Assembly (NCBI GenBank): GCA_964247055.1
Contig: OZ176058.1
Location: 1 to 64,000, forward strand
Length of the DNA stretch: 64,000 nucleotides
Direction: 5' to 3'
From: Paragordius varius
Taxonomy: Eukaryota; Nematomorpha
How positions within the stretch are numbered: position 1 is the first letter of the stretch; every line of letters starts with the position of its first letter. Shown piece by piece: positions 14,401-23,995 of the stretch. Made by a program: the position numbers and the translations under genes. The notes under the pieces were generated by a model. That model saw only the letters and a program-made list of their open reading frames with translations. It was not told the origin of the DNA and did not search any database.

Positions 14401-16165
14401 ATGAGCATATATTAAATTCCAACCTTTCCCTTTCAATACAAGGGGCTCCAAAACACATTTTACCAAGTATTATTTGTTTTATTCACATTGTTAACCCCTG
14501 AAATATTGCATAATAAAATTAGTCTTTATTAAAAATATTTTTATAATAGAGTAAAAACTAAAATTATATATAAACGTTAACATATAAAGACAAATATTTT
14601 TTAAAAAAATTAACCATACTTTTTTAAACCTTATTTTCTTATCTAAATTTATAATATATAATTGATTTTGTCATCAATTTACATATCAATTCTAGAATTT
14701 GCAATCTAAACAATGAGTTATATTTTAAAATAGATTTAAAAAAGTATGGTTGTCTTTTGTTAAAAAGTTGTCTTTATATTTTACGTTTTGTCCGTATTGT
14801 ATATTTTGCGATTACGCGGATAGTTGTTAATAAATCAATATAATTAATGATGAAACCATATTTAAATTTCATAAATGTATTCAGGATTTATATGTTGACA
14901 ATAGATGATTCATTCTTTATCATTTAGCAAACTCCAATCCGATTGGTGATGGAATAGGTTCCTTCATACTTTTGTAAGGTTTTTAGAAATATATATTCTA
15001 TTTTTACCGGGGTACAGCAAAAATCAAACGTTCATAAATTCTAAATTCTATTGCTAACTTCAGCATAAAAAAATATTTAGTCTTTTTCATTTTATATTAA
15101 AGGGTAACTTAAATCATATCAGAACATGTAAAAGCGTTAACAATGGGCCTTTTCAGTACTATAATAATTAAAATGTTATGCATTCACTTTGCGATTGGGA
15201 TCGAAATGATAAATGCGAATAGTAGACAAGTTCTATATTTTAATAATTAAAAAAAAATCGCATTTTGTCGCACCTAAGGTCGAATACAACTAATTAGTCA
15301 ACCAAAAATAATTAAAAAATTTAAGTTTATTACTGATAAATAGGCTTTAATATAAATTGGATATTATTAAATAGTTTTCTTAAAAAGAGGTATGACGTCG
15401 ATAGTAGCTATATATTTTCCCCATCATCAGGTATGAGAAAATTTAGATGAATTTATAATTAAATATATTATTATATTAGTAAGATGTATTCGCTATCTTA
15501 TCTCCTGGTTACTCCGATTGGCTTCACACTTTGTGCAGTAATAGCTGTGGTTGTAAGTCTCCTAACAAGTAATTGTAATATCACATACAGTATTAATCTC
15601 ATATACGATCATATTTATAAACCCATGATTTTTTAATATAATCTACCCTTGGAAATGTAAAAAAGTATTCCTAATTTAAACAATTTATTATTTCGCGCAA
15701 AACGATGAACTGTATTTAAAAATCTAGGTAATCTTTTAAAAAATTATTCATCGTTATGTTTTTACTGTCTGTATAAATATATTTTACTCTAAAAAAATGT
15801 ATGATTTTTAGTATACCATATACAATTCAAATTCACCATTAAACAATTCAAATTTACCCTAAAAATAAATTATGTGTTTTCGGGCTAATATAACTCATTA
15901 TTAATATGGAATTAATTCTTTTCACATAGTTTATTATTTTTTCAATATTATTTTAATTTTAGACAAAATTTGATTTTTTAGATATATATAATTGTATAGG
16001 TAATTTTTAAGCTTAGAAAACCTATATTTTTTTAAGGGGAATTTGAACTGTAAATGCTGTATATATTTTCTATACATTATATTTTTTATAGATGGTACAA
16101 AGGATGCTAACCTGAATTTTGATGAGACTTTGCCTCTTCATCCGTGGATTGCTCGGAAACATTAG
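5289..16165 (+). CDS. SLC5-family sodium/solute symporter (SMCT/SMVT-like), about 17 exons
   Basis: Membrane symporter expected to move a small organic anion (monocarboxylate or vitamin class) with sodium. Rebuilt exons: 5289-5422, 5448-5649, 5682-5750, 5776-5827, 5867-5934, 6813-6893, 8273-8349, 10352-10492, 10620-10749, 11187-11275, 11987-12117, 12305-12372, 12847-12933, 14101 to about 14252, about 14372 to about 14478, 15484-15568, 16092-16165. Where I could check, each junction is GT-AG and keeps frame. Family landmarks appear in the right order: MPAEFYTRGAQYW, GGVCTFYTSI joined to GGFKTVILTDVFQ, FDPNPTVFQSVW, GVFQPSVQRYVALP, YRYCDPLS, GLNGLFLACLISGAL joined to STLSSSFNSLAAVCWEDF, GMFVPWVNYKG, YSLSYLLVTPIGF. 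About 600 residues, the usual family length. Only the joins of exons 14, 15 and 16 are unresolved. Substrate is not decidable from sequence. Confidence 0.9.
5423..5866 (+). other. Four ultrashort introns of the SLC5-like gene
   Basis: Introns at 5423-5447 (25 nt), 5650-5681 (32 nt), 5751-5775 (25 nt) and 5828-5866 (39 nt). All begin GTA and end AG, all are AT-rich, and each removal restores both frame and the expected residue spacing of the SLC5 family. A disabled gene would not be expected to show four such GT-AG breaks. Confidence 0.8.
5448..5649 (+). CDS. SLC5-like exon 2 (family core motif)
   Basis: Encodes 67 residues from NFKPFSIAFSLLATQISA through MPAEFYTRGAQYW to FWNLGSPSIFT. This is the most conserved N-terminal SLC5 stretch (helices 2-3). 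It is phased to receive two bases from exon 1 and to end on a whole codon. Confidence 0.92.
5682..5934 (+). CDS. SLC5-like exons 3-5
   Basis: Three exons (5682-5750, 5776-5827, 5867-5934) read YIQRRYNSPTLRSYYALTFI, then LLHASVVLFAPCLAIS, then ALILIIGGVCTFYTSI. Removing introns of 25 and 39 nt restores the exact spacing expected in SLC5 proteins between the RYNS motif, the APxLA motif and VCTFYTSIGG. Without splicing, every frame hits a stop. Confidence 0.88.
6813..8349 (+). CDS. SLC5-like exons 6-7
   Basis: Exon 6 (6813-6893) encodes GGFKTVILTDVFQFL and the following helix, ending LVIK before gtaaat. Exon 7 (8273-8349) encodes GFKEVGGFVKVYDVARQLKR and ends on a split Asn codon. The intron between (1.4 kb) carries a family A foldback element near 7,572-7,834. 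Confidence 0.9.
7572..7834. mobile_element. Family A foldback MITE
   Basis: Degenerate copy in SLC5-like intron 6: ATTATACGGACAAAATG on the left, TTTACGTTTTCTCCGTATA on the right, internal halves complementary. Confidence 0.7.
9469..9598. mobile_element. Family B MITE (GTTGTTTATTT ends)
   Basis: Inverted ends GTTGTTTATTTTACA and the complementary GAAATAAACAAC, with inner inverted GGCAATTTG and CAAATTGCC. Sits in SLC5-like intron 7. Related copies lie at 13,553-13,716 and 57,840-58,019. Confidence 0.7.
9690..10222 (+). mobile_element. GC-richer element with three degenerate units and a double-hairpin end
   Basis: Three diverged units of about 180-200 bp recur (poly-T then ATAGGCCCCC-like tracts near 9,770-9,790, 9,950-9,965 and 10,150-10,175). 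The right end holds two hairpins (GAAGTCC-GAA-GGACTTC and CTCG..GCTGC-GTA-GCAGC..CGAG) followed closely by CTAG and T. A hairpin a few bases before CTRR-T is the hallmark of Helitron 3' ends, but no 5' terminus could be fixed, so Helitron identity is an inference. Confidence 0.4.
10352..10749 (+). CDS. SLC5-like exons 8-9
   Basis: Exon 8 (10352-10492) encodes FDPNPTVFQSVW through PSVQRYVALPSIKDAQ, the GxxQxxVQRY signature of the family. Exon 9 (10620-10749) encodes TLYITLPMLLLLIF to YRYCDPLSINV and KKDL. The 127-nt intron uses gtttgt and atag. Confidence 0.92.
11187..12372 (+). CDS. SLC5-like exons 10-12
   Basis: Exon 10 (11187-11275) reads LLPIFALQSFKDLIGLNGLF to ISGAL; exon 11 (11987-12117) reads STLSSSFNSLAAVCWEDFLI to FPVII; exon 12 (12305-12372) reads AMIFGVLAIAFGYLVQNAEG. 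The Ser of GALS-TLSS and the Gly and Ala at the exon 11/12 join are rebuilt across the introns, which supports the boundaries. Confidence 0.9.
12847..14478 (+). CDS. SLC5-like exons 13-15 (3' joins uncertain)
   Basis: Exon 13 (12847-12933) encodes AAMAINGAFGGQELAIFFLG and MFVPWVNYK. Exon 14 starts at 14101 with GMLAGKLCTDIICLLISIGF and NST sequon-bearing loop; a donor at 14253 (gtcaga) would keep frame with an acceptor at 14371. Exon 15 from 14372 reads NASEYCYDLHEHILNSN, a likely extracellular loop; its 3' end is not fixed. Alternative: exon 15 begins farther upstream, at about 14,342. Confidence 0.7.
13553..13716. mobile_element. Family B MITE, degenerate
   Basis: Shares TTTAATGG, GGTCAATTGAACACAGTAG and the distal CAAATTGACCAACA with the other two family B copies. 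Lies in the intron between exons 13 and 14, immediately left of a family A copy. Confidence 0.55.
13729..13994. mobile_element. Family A foldback MITE
   Basis: TACAGTAAAAACTG at the left; TATTACTGTA at the right, preceded by ACGTTTGGTCCGTATA. TA at both edges. Confidence 0.85.
14548..14810. mobile_element. Family A foldback MITE, worn
   Basis: GAGTAAAAACTAAAATTATA to ACGTTTTGTCCGTATTGTA. Terminal bases have decayed. Confidence 0.65.
15484..16165 (+). CDS. SLC5-like exons 16-17 (C-terminus, stop)
   Basis: Exon 16 (15484-15568) encodes MYSLSYLLVTPIGF and the last helix, ending VVVSLLT plus one base. Exon 17 (16092-16165) completes the Asn and encodes GTKDANLNFDETLPLHPW to RKH and TAG. The AT-rich tail that follows contains AATAAA-like hexamers near 16,285. 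The same two exons are duplicated at 46,500-47,172. Confidence 0.9.
15811..16065. mobile_element. Family C element (CACCCTT repeat ends)
   Basis: Left end GTATACCATATACAATTC followed by CAATTCAAATTYACC units; right end AAGGGGAATTTGAACTGTAA. Located in the last SLC5-like intron and present at the same place in the duplicate at 46,815. Confidence 0.65.
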
Positions 16166-16384
16166 ATATATTATATTTGATCAATATTTTTCATATTTTA
16201 ATCAAATATTAAAATAATTTTCATTTTTGTCATCATAATTTTAAACCAATTTTTGATCATTACAATGAAATTTCTTGAAGCAAAAAATAAAATAAAAAAT
16301 TGTACTTTTGTCTTTTTTTATTATTTGAATGAAAGTGAAAAAGTTTAAATTTTTACTTTATATAAAACCAATTGGCCTCAAATA

Positions 16385-16654
16385 TACAGTAAAAATTATT
16401 ATAAGAACAAAACGTCAAATTATAAAGACCATTTTTTTCTACAAGCCAATGATACTTTTTTAAATCTTAATATATATTTATAATCGTATAACACATAAAT
16501 TGCTTATGTCATTAATTTACATCTTTATTTCCTACTTTATAGTTTAAAACAATGAGTTATCATAAAAATTAGGAAAAAGTGTGTTGGTCTTTAGAAAAAA
16601 CTATTTGTCTTTATATTTTTATGTTTTGTCCGTATAATATCAATTTTTACTGTA
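16385..16654. mobile_element. Family A foldback MITE
   Basis: TACAGTAAAAATTATTAT to CAATTTTTACTGTA, downstream of the SLC5-like stop codon. The paralogous copy is at about 47,385-47,638. Confidence 0.85.
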
Positions 16655-17317
16655 AAAAATTACAAATCAACACTGTTGTGTTATTAAGATTTTTTGCAAA
16701 GTAATGAGCATATTTAACATATACAGTAAAACTCAAAACATAAGGCGAGAAATGTGGATCATAACGCTAAACTTTATAATGATTTGTACAAGAATAGAAA
16801 AAGATTTGAAAATTGTTGCCAACTCTAATTTTAGGTACTTAATTTTTACATAATCTAAAATTATTCGGAAAACCTATATCCAGCCTATTGTGAAAAAAAA
16901 ATTATTTTTGAATAATTTATGCTATTTTAATTACAATTTTTAAGTCCCTACCTATTTTCTTGGGCACAACCAGCTTGCTGCAAAAGCGATTGCTTAAATG
17001 TTTATTTTTAGCATCGCATCTGAAATAAATTTATCGCCTTTCTTAAACTATTTATCAATTATTAAAAATAAAATGTAATGCTTTTCATTCTATTTTGAAT
17101 ACCTCTAAATAGATTCATTAACCACTTGGCTTATTAATATTGGTGCCCCGTTTTTCACTAATTTTATATATAGAATATTTGTTCAATAAAGTTATTCCAG
17201 ATTTTAATAGATTGGACAAACGTGGAGAATAGCTGGTTTTTAAAATAAAATTCCATTAATGTTTGCCTTTTTAAATAAATACGCTATATGAGGAAAATTA
17301 AGACATTTTATACTCGT

Positions 17318-17318
<1 letters not shown>

Positions 17319-17348
<30 letters not shown>
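17319..17348. repeat. (AT)n/(GT)n microsatellite
   Basis: An AT dinucleotide run that passes into GTGTGTG. Similar AT runs occur at 32,566-32,584 and 58,788-58,817. Confidence 0.9.
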
Positions 17349-17429
17349 AATTTTTGGAACCAAATAATGGTTTCTCTGCCATAACATATATTTGGGAAAC
17401 AAAAGGCTTATTGGGGTTTATTATACCTT

Positions 17430-18020
17430 ATTTTTTAGAATTTTTAGCGTATTTTAATAGAAAATTTACCTTATTTTTTAGAATATTTAGCGTATTTTTT
17501 AGAATTTTTAGCGTATTTTAATGGGAATTTAACCGTATTTTTAAGAATTTTTAGCGTATTTTAAAGAGAATTTAACCTTATTTTTTAGAATTCTTAGCGT
17601 ATTTTTTTGAATTTTACCTTATTTTTTAATATTTTTAGCGTATTTTAATGAGAATATAACCTTATTTTTTATAATTTTTAGCGTATGTTTTAGAATTTTA
17701 GCGTATTTTTTAAAATTTGGGTATTTTTTAGAATTTTTAGCGTATTTTTTAGATTAGCGTATTTTAATGGGAATTTAACCGTATTTTTAAGAATTTTTAG
17801 CGTATTTTAAAGAGAATTTAACCTTATTTTTTAGAATTCTTAGCGTATTTTTTAGAATTTTTAACGTATTTTTTATAATTTTTAACGTATTTTTTTTAGA
17901 ATTTTTACCGTATTTTTCATAATTTTTAGGGTATTTTAAAGGAAATTTAAGCCTATTTTTTAAAATTTTTATTATATTTTTGGAATTTTTAGTATATTTT
18001 AAATGAAATCCTTTATTTTT
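17430..18020. repeat. Minisatellite, TTTTTAGAATTTTTAGCGTA units
   Basis: About 20 imperfect units built from TTTTTTAGAATTTTTAGCG and GTATTTTAATGRGAATTTAA, with variable spacing. A shorter array of the same unit is at 43,045-43,230, in front of the homologous block of duplicon 3. Confidence 0.85.
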
Positions 18021-19136
18021 CTTGTCATTTTTACATATTTTATTGGAAGTTTTAAACTTTTTTGCCTATATTTTAGACAAAAGGAATAATTATAAATTTT
18101 AAAATTATGTACCACCATCATCAATCAAAAAAGTTTAATTAAAACAAAATTTAGTGCAATTCCTGATATTTAAGCCCAGATTCTGAAAATATCTGCTTTT
18201 GAAAAACGGTGTATTCAAGAAAATCAAACAACCCTTTAACTAATTCACAATGTTTAATAAATTTTTCAAACAAAAAAATCTGGAGTATATAAATATAAAG
18301 AGTCGGAAATTTACAAAATTTTATTCGAATTAGATAGAAAAGGCCACAAATGTAACGTTAATATAACGAAAATTTATTTTTAGCCATATTTTTCAAAAAT
18401 AGGATAGTAAATTCGATGTTCAAGTTGGCAGGAAATAAACTTGATAGATAATTAATTTAACATCTTGAAATTATTTGTTAAATTCTTTAAATCAATTAAG
18501 ATTAGTTTATTCTGTTTTAATTTAAAATTATATTTCAATCCTAAATTAACAAAAAAAGACCCATACGACTAAAGCAAAAAATAAAATCACATGTTTTTAA
18601 CTTTTTTAAACTTGGTTTCCCGCTCTCAAAAATAAAAAAAAAACAAGAAAAATAATTCACATTTTTAGAGATTAAAAATAGTAATTCCACCCAACTAATA
18701 TATATATAAATATAAACAAGTGCAAATTTATTTAAGGATTTCTCGGGATTTCTTCAAGCATCGTACGAAATAGTAACATATAATGAAAACTAAATGTATT
18801 GCAACAATTTTCAAAGATAAAATTTAAAAGTAGATAGAAATCATTTGATTTTAAATTAGGCAACAAAGTAAACATTCTAACATTAGTTCTTTTAGTGGTA
18901 TTAAATGACTTCATTTAACGGAAATATTTTCTAACGATATTTAAATCAAAATCAGCATGCATTTCTATCAATTAACTTAAAACAACATGAAAAATATAAA
19001 ACTTACGGAAATTATTATCCAGGCAAAATCGTAAGGGCAAATGCCTTCATTGATTTCATTTAAGGTCCCAATGCAATTCACAAAGCATCCATTGTCTTGT
19101 ATTAAGTTTTCTAAAAATTAAAAATATTGTATATAT

Positions 19137-19172
19137 AGAGAGGGAACTCACGTGTACTCACGTGTTCCCTCT
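19137..19172. repeat. Palindrome with two CACGTG cores (copy 1)
   Basis: GAGAGGGAAC and GTTCCCTCTC arms enclose two direct TCACGTG motifs separated by TAC. Identical copies are at 36,821-36,856 and 44,419-44,454. CACGTG is the canonical E-box; a regulatory role is only a possibility. Confidence 0.8.
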
Positions 19173-20464
19173 CTTTCTTGTTCTGTCCAATTAAAAAAGT
19201 GCGCATATTCGAGAAATTTCGTTCCTTTTGTTTGTTTCGCCCAAAAAAACACATTTGAAAGATACACAGTCTTTCTTGTTCTTATGCATATAAAAATTAT
19301 AAATACGTAATATGATTATTACTAAATATGGTATTTTGTTTGTTTGTTATATAAATTCCTTTGTATGATGCAATAAAAATAAAAATAAAAATAAATTCCT
19401 TTGTATGATGCAATAAAAATAAAAATAAATTCCTTATGTGCACAAGTCTTAAAAAAATGTGTGTGTATTATATTATGTATTAAATATCCCAAATGAATAA
19501 TTTGAAATTTAAATTTCAGAATAAACATAATAAAACTGCCATCTTATTATTCAAGTATTTTTGAAAATTAGATGTTTACATGAAATATTTATTCTATGTT
19601 TTAATCTATTTAATTAATCAATAAAAATATAATATACCTAGGTGTAAATAATAATTTAGGATTAGTTAAGAAGCAAATTAATTCCTTTTAATTGATTGAT
19701 AAAGTTCAAATCTGTATATTTAGTTTTGAAAGTTAAAATTTAAAGATTTTACTTTAAAATATAAAAAGTGAAAATGTATTTTTATTTAATATAATTATGT
19801 TATAAATCAATCTCACCTTAATTCAAAAATGTTAAGAAAAAATTTAAAATAACATTGTCAACAAACCAAAAATGATTTGTTAGCCAAAAATTATTAAAGT
19901 AAATTATTTTTTTAATTAAGAAAAATGTTTTAAGAATTGAATAAGATTTGTAGAAAGTTGGTTTTTGATTTAATAAGGTTGCCTTTGTAATTAATACATC
20001 TGAAATCATTAACCCATTATTTTATAATCTTTTGATTATTATTGAAATTATTGGTTCGCAAACTAGTAAATTATTGGATATTTAAATAAGTGAAAAATAA
20101 AATTTAAAGTATTAGCCAATCTTATTCCTATGATAGTATTTTTGAAAAGCTAATGCGTTAAAATTATATAGAATCTAGACAAAAACATTGATTAAGTTCC
20201 TAAATAATAAGTTATTATTTAATTTTATGGTAACAATTGAGGTCAACACATAAATCCTACATTTTAAACAATCGCTTTTGGCAACTCATAAACGCTAAAA
20301 TTTTATTAAAAAAAGACAGATCTTTTATTAATTTAAAATTAAAAAGCTGGATAAACAATTTAATGTAGATAATTATCTCAATTAATCTTCTTATCTATTG
20401 GTAATATCGAATATAAATATTTGATTATTATACAAAATTGTCAGATTATTATTAAAATACACCT

Positions 20465-20575
20465 AGGGGTTTCGAGTTTGTGGGCTAGGGTTAGGGTAAG
20501 AGCTTGGAGTTGGTTCATTTTCTTAAAGAAGTCCGCAGGACTTCCTCGGGCTGCGAAGCAGGCCGAGACCCACGC
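20465..20575 (+). repeat. TAGGGTTAGGG plus double-hairpin unit (copy in duplicon 1)
   Basis: GGGCTAGGGTTAGGGTAAG, then GGAGTTGGTTCATTTTCTTA, then hairpin GAAGTCC-GCA-GGACTTC, then CTCGG-G-CTGC-GAA-GCAG-G-CCGAG. The telomere-like part is on the G strand, opposite in orientation to the end telomere. Other copies: 21,716-21,826, 38,147-38,254, 38,773-38,840, 39,458-39,562, 45,779-45,891, 46,409-46,495; hairpins only at 10,184-10,216. Confidence 0.85.
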
Positions 20576-20876
20576 ATTTCAATTCAAATTTAATTTTTCT
20601 ATTAATCTTTTAATTATCTACTTAAAAATTACTTTCTAAAAGATGTTATATATTTAATATTTAAAGATTTCAATAACCTACGCCAAGATTTAATACTTAA
20701 TTTTATATTTTACAATAGTTACTCGAATTTCATTAAGGAAGATCAGCAGATATTTTTCTAGTAGCCTTAATAAGGTTGCATCCTGAATTAACTGAAACTT
20801 ATTTTTAATTAAATTTATTAAATAAATTAATATTTAACAAACATGACCACTTACGTTGAATCAAAATTTGTTTTAA

Positions 20877-21457
20877 CACTTGGATCAACACACTCATTAT
20901 AGTCCTTCGATTCAAATTGGGGTAGTTGGATACCCCAGGCCTGTTTAAAATCAAATACTTTAAAAAGTATGGAAGGAATCGAAATCATGGCAAAATTTTG
21001 CACTTATATAACATTAATAAACCGAAATATATAAAAAATTTTATTCAAAAATACTTGTAATTAATTATTTTGAGCTAATACTGAAAAGGTAAAAATTTAG
21101 TCAACGTGACATGTGTCAAATTGGAAAATTAAAAAATACTACAAAATAAACCGCTTTTTCTATTTCTATCGATGTTAGATGTAATTTATATAAAAAATAA
21201 GCTTTAGTTTTACCCTTAAAATTAAATGAGACGATATTTTGCAAAATTTTTGTAAAATAAAAATGACGTCGAAGTAGTTTGTGATTCAACTTTTTTTTCA
21301 AAACAAAATTTTATCAAGATATTTTGGCATATTTATATAATATTTATCAGGATAGAAGCATAAATTTTAATTGGGACCGTTTCCTTTAGTAGTTTTTTAA
21401 AAATTTTAATTTAAATTTAGTCTGGGGTATTTAGATACCCCAATTTAACTCGAAGTG
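20877..21457. mobile_element. 581-bp piggyBac-type non-autonomous element with TTAA target duplication
   Basis: Begins CACTTGGATC and ends CTCGAAGTG, flanked on both sides by TTAA (20,873-20,876 and 21,458-21,461). Subterminal inverted segments CTTCGATTCAAATTGGGGTA and GATACCCCAATTTAACTCG face each other. Duplicon 2 (near 38,470) reads straight through with a single TTAA, giving the empty site. TTAA duplication is typical of piggyBac transposons; no transposase is encoded. Confidence 0.8.
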
Positions 21458-21715
21458 TTAAACATTGTTAAAAACTATAAGTGAAATACTGGAATACTAT
21501 ATAAAGTACGTGTAAAACTTATAATAAGAAAATATCTGATCAGTTAAAAAAATATGCAAGGTTTAATTCTTTGAAAACGGGAACAGGTAAGGATGTGTTT
21601 AATATATTTTAACTCTATGCCCTGGTATAATTTTTACTTTTAACCAACATATACCTAGCATATACATAGAATTGTTTCAATTTATTGTGCCACACATGCA
21701 GGTGCAATACTTTAA

Positions 21716-21826
21716 GGTTTTCGAGTTTGTGGGCTAGGGTTAGGTGAGGGGGAGTTGGTTTATTATCTTAAAGAAGTGTTCAAGACTTCCTAGGGCTGCA
21801 CAGTAGGTCGAGACTCATGCATATTT
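21716..21826 (+). repeat. TAGGGTTAGG plus worn hairpin unit (chimeric copy)
   Basis: Its left part matches the unit at 38,773 (TTTAAGGTTTTCGAGTTTG) and its right part the unit at 39,458 (GTGTTCAAGACTTCCTAGGG). The 600 bases that separate those two units in duplicon 2 are absent here. Confidence 0.75.
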
Positions 21827-22623
21827 AGAATAACCTTGCTGTTTTAAATGCAAAACAAATATTTATTTGATAGTTAAAATATTTAAATATATTCTACCAT
21901 TTTTTTGTTAAGTGTATCAAGTGTAAGGTAGCACATCATAGATGAAAGAAAAAATCTATATCTGAAATTCTGAGAAAATTTCATAAATTGTTGCATATGA
22001 ATAAGGTTAGTATAACAAAATAATAGTTTTGACTCTTGCTCTAATAATATTTGCAATTTTAACCCATAAAAATTGATTAACATTTAAACAATTTTATCCT
22101 TAAAAATTTATAATTAATATATATCCAAGCAAGTAATTTTTTAACAAAATATATGATAAAATTCAGAATTTCATATTCATACTACTATATTATATTAGCA
22201 CTTACAATATATAAATTGGATGTTAGTCAATAGCCAAGAATGTTTCTTCAAATTATTATGATGGTTTTACTGAATGTTTTACTAGGGCAAAATATATATA
22301 TTGTATATATATTCAGTGTTTTGTTAGATATCACAATTTTTAATTATAAAGAATATAACATCAACAGATTTTTATTCTAGAATTTATTTAAATGTCATTT
22401 AATTTTTAAAATATCGCTTATGCCAGATGGTACTCATAGATACATGAATTCAAATCCAAAAATTGTGGTTCGCTCATTTTAAGGAAAATTATGCTAAATT
22501 TTTTTGGAGCAGAAAGGTTTTTTATATTTTTTTTATTTTTTATAGATAATTGGTTATGAAAATGCCATATCAATTTAATATAATTTACGAAATTTAAATG
22601 TAATACGTTAAATTTCATACAAG

Positions 22624-22690
22624 ATGTGGGACAAAACCAGGAAAAACTCGTGAGAAAACACGCCGATCAAATCATACATCAGCCACAGCA
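22624..22690 (+). other. Conserved exon-like island in duplicon 1
   Basis: A GC-richer 67-nt stretch between a possible acceptor (catacaag) and a donor (gtaagc). One frame reads GQNQEKLVRKHADQIIHQPQ; a second frame is open too. Duplicon 2 keeps it at 40,314-40,380 with few changes. Product not recognised. Confidence 0.3.
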
Positions 22691-23729
22691 GTAAGCAACC
22701 ACATCAAGATGCACAAGTGATGAGGACATAACTATTAAAATGTTAAGTATTCAATAAATGCAAACCTATTTTCTTGTAAATTAGTATGCTTATTCAAAAT
22801 ATGACCACACATATACGTTTCGTATTTCTTGAAGCAAATAAAAAAATAATAAATTGTACTTGTGTCTTTTTTAATTATTTGAATAAAAGTACTTTTTGTA
22901 AAAGTTACAGTTCAACTTTATATAACCTAGTTTAAATATCAAACTTAATCCGACTCTTAGGCTATAAACATTTTTACAAACGTAATGAGCCCATTTAACA
23001 TATACAGTTAAACTCAAAACATAAGGCGAGAAATTACGATTATAACGTTACATTTATACGATCTTAGTAAGAATAAAAAAAGATTTAAAAAATTGTTGCC
23101 AATTCTAATTTTAGGTCCTTAATTTTACATAATCTATATGATATCTCTATTGAAAAAATTCTTATTTTTGAATAATTTATGCTATTTTAATTACAATTTT
23201 TAAGTCACTACTATTTTCTAGAACACAACCAGCTCGCTGCAAAAGCTATTGCTTAAATGTTTATTTTTAGCATTGCATATGAATTTATCGCCTTTCTATT
23301 TATCAATTATTTAAAATAAAATATAATGCTTTTCATTCTATTGACCTCTAAATAGATTTATTAACCACTTGGCTTAATGATTAATATTGGTGTGCCGTTG
23401 TTCACTAATTTTATATATAGGATATTTATTCAATAATCGGTTTCCATATTTTAATTGATTGGACAAAATTTCAACTTTGATATAGAACTTAGTTGTTTTT
23501 ATTTTAAAAGATATCGATTTAATTGAATGAATGGGCATCATATAAGGGAAATAAAAACCATTTTTTATTTATATTTTTTTTAATTTGAGCTTAAAATACC
23601 AGAGTTTTAGCTAAATTGGTCAGGTTTATTAATTTTATATTATTTCTGCTGTGTACATTAATGAGAAATAATAGATTACAAATAAACTGTTTTAAATCGT
23701 GGTTAATGCGATATTTAGCGAGGCTTTAG

Positions 23730-23995
23730 GATAAAAATTAATATAATCCGTCAAAACTTTTATGAAAACAATTACAGTTGTATAAAGACAAAAAAGTTTT
23801 TTATATAATTTTTTAAATCTCTTTAATCGTAAAAAATTCATATTACTGTATATTATATAAATGATTGTGTTACCAATTTTAATGCAATCGGATATATTTA
23901 TATAATATAAATCCAGATTAGAAATGTGTGGGTGTCTTTTAGAAAAAAACATTGTCTTTATGTTCATACGTTTTGTCTGTAATTTCAATTTATTC
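23730..23995. mobile_element. Family A foldback MITE, worn
   Basis: Right arm reads CATACGTTTTGTCTGTAATT; left arm retains AATATAATCCGTCAAAACTT. Confidence 0.55.

Larger units (their letters stand above)
16270..17400 (+). repeat. SLC5-like 3' flank, source of a four-copy duplicon
   Basis: The stretch from ATTTCTTGAAGCAAA to GGCTTATTGGGGTTT recurs at 22,828-23,510, 40,525-41,370 and 47,268-48,205. Shared landmarks include TTAACCACTTGGCTTA, AATTTTATATATAG and ATTGGACAAACGTGGA. The 22.8 and 40.5 kb copies lack the exons; the 47.2 kb copy keeps them. Confidence 0.85.
18240..23510 (+). repeat. Subtelomeric duplicon 1
   Basis: Collinear with duplicons 2 and 3: 18,240-19,110 matches 43,255-44,115; 19,120-20,650 matches 36,810-38,310 and 44,405-45,965; 21,470-21,750 matches 38,460-38,800 and 46,190-46,450; 21,750-22,820 matches 39,490-40,510; 22,828-23,510 is the SLC5 3' flank copy. 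All copies lie in the same orientation. Similarity looks high, with scattered indels. No intact gene lies inside. Confidence 0.85.

Noticed and set aside
20528..20575. Hairpin unit as a hammerhead ribozyme
   Set aside because: The CUGAUGA and GAAA core motifs and a cleavage triplet in the right places are missing.
20421..20639. 72-codon frame recurring at 38,103 and, in part, 46,401
   Set aside because: Recurs because the DNA of the TAGGGTTAGGG/hairpin unit is repeated; one copy ends early and there is no codon-like conservation.
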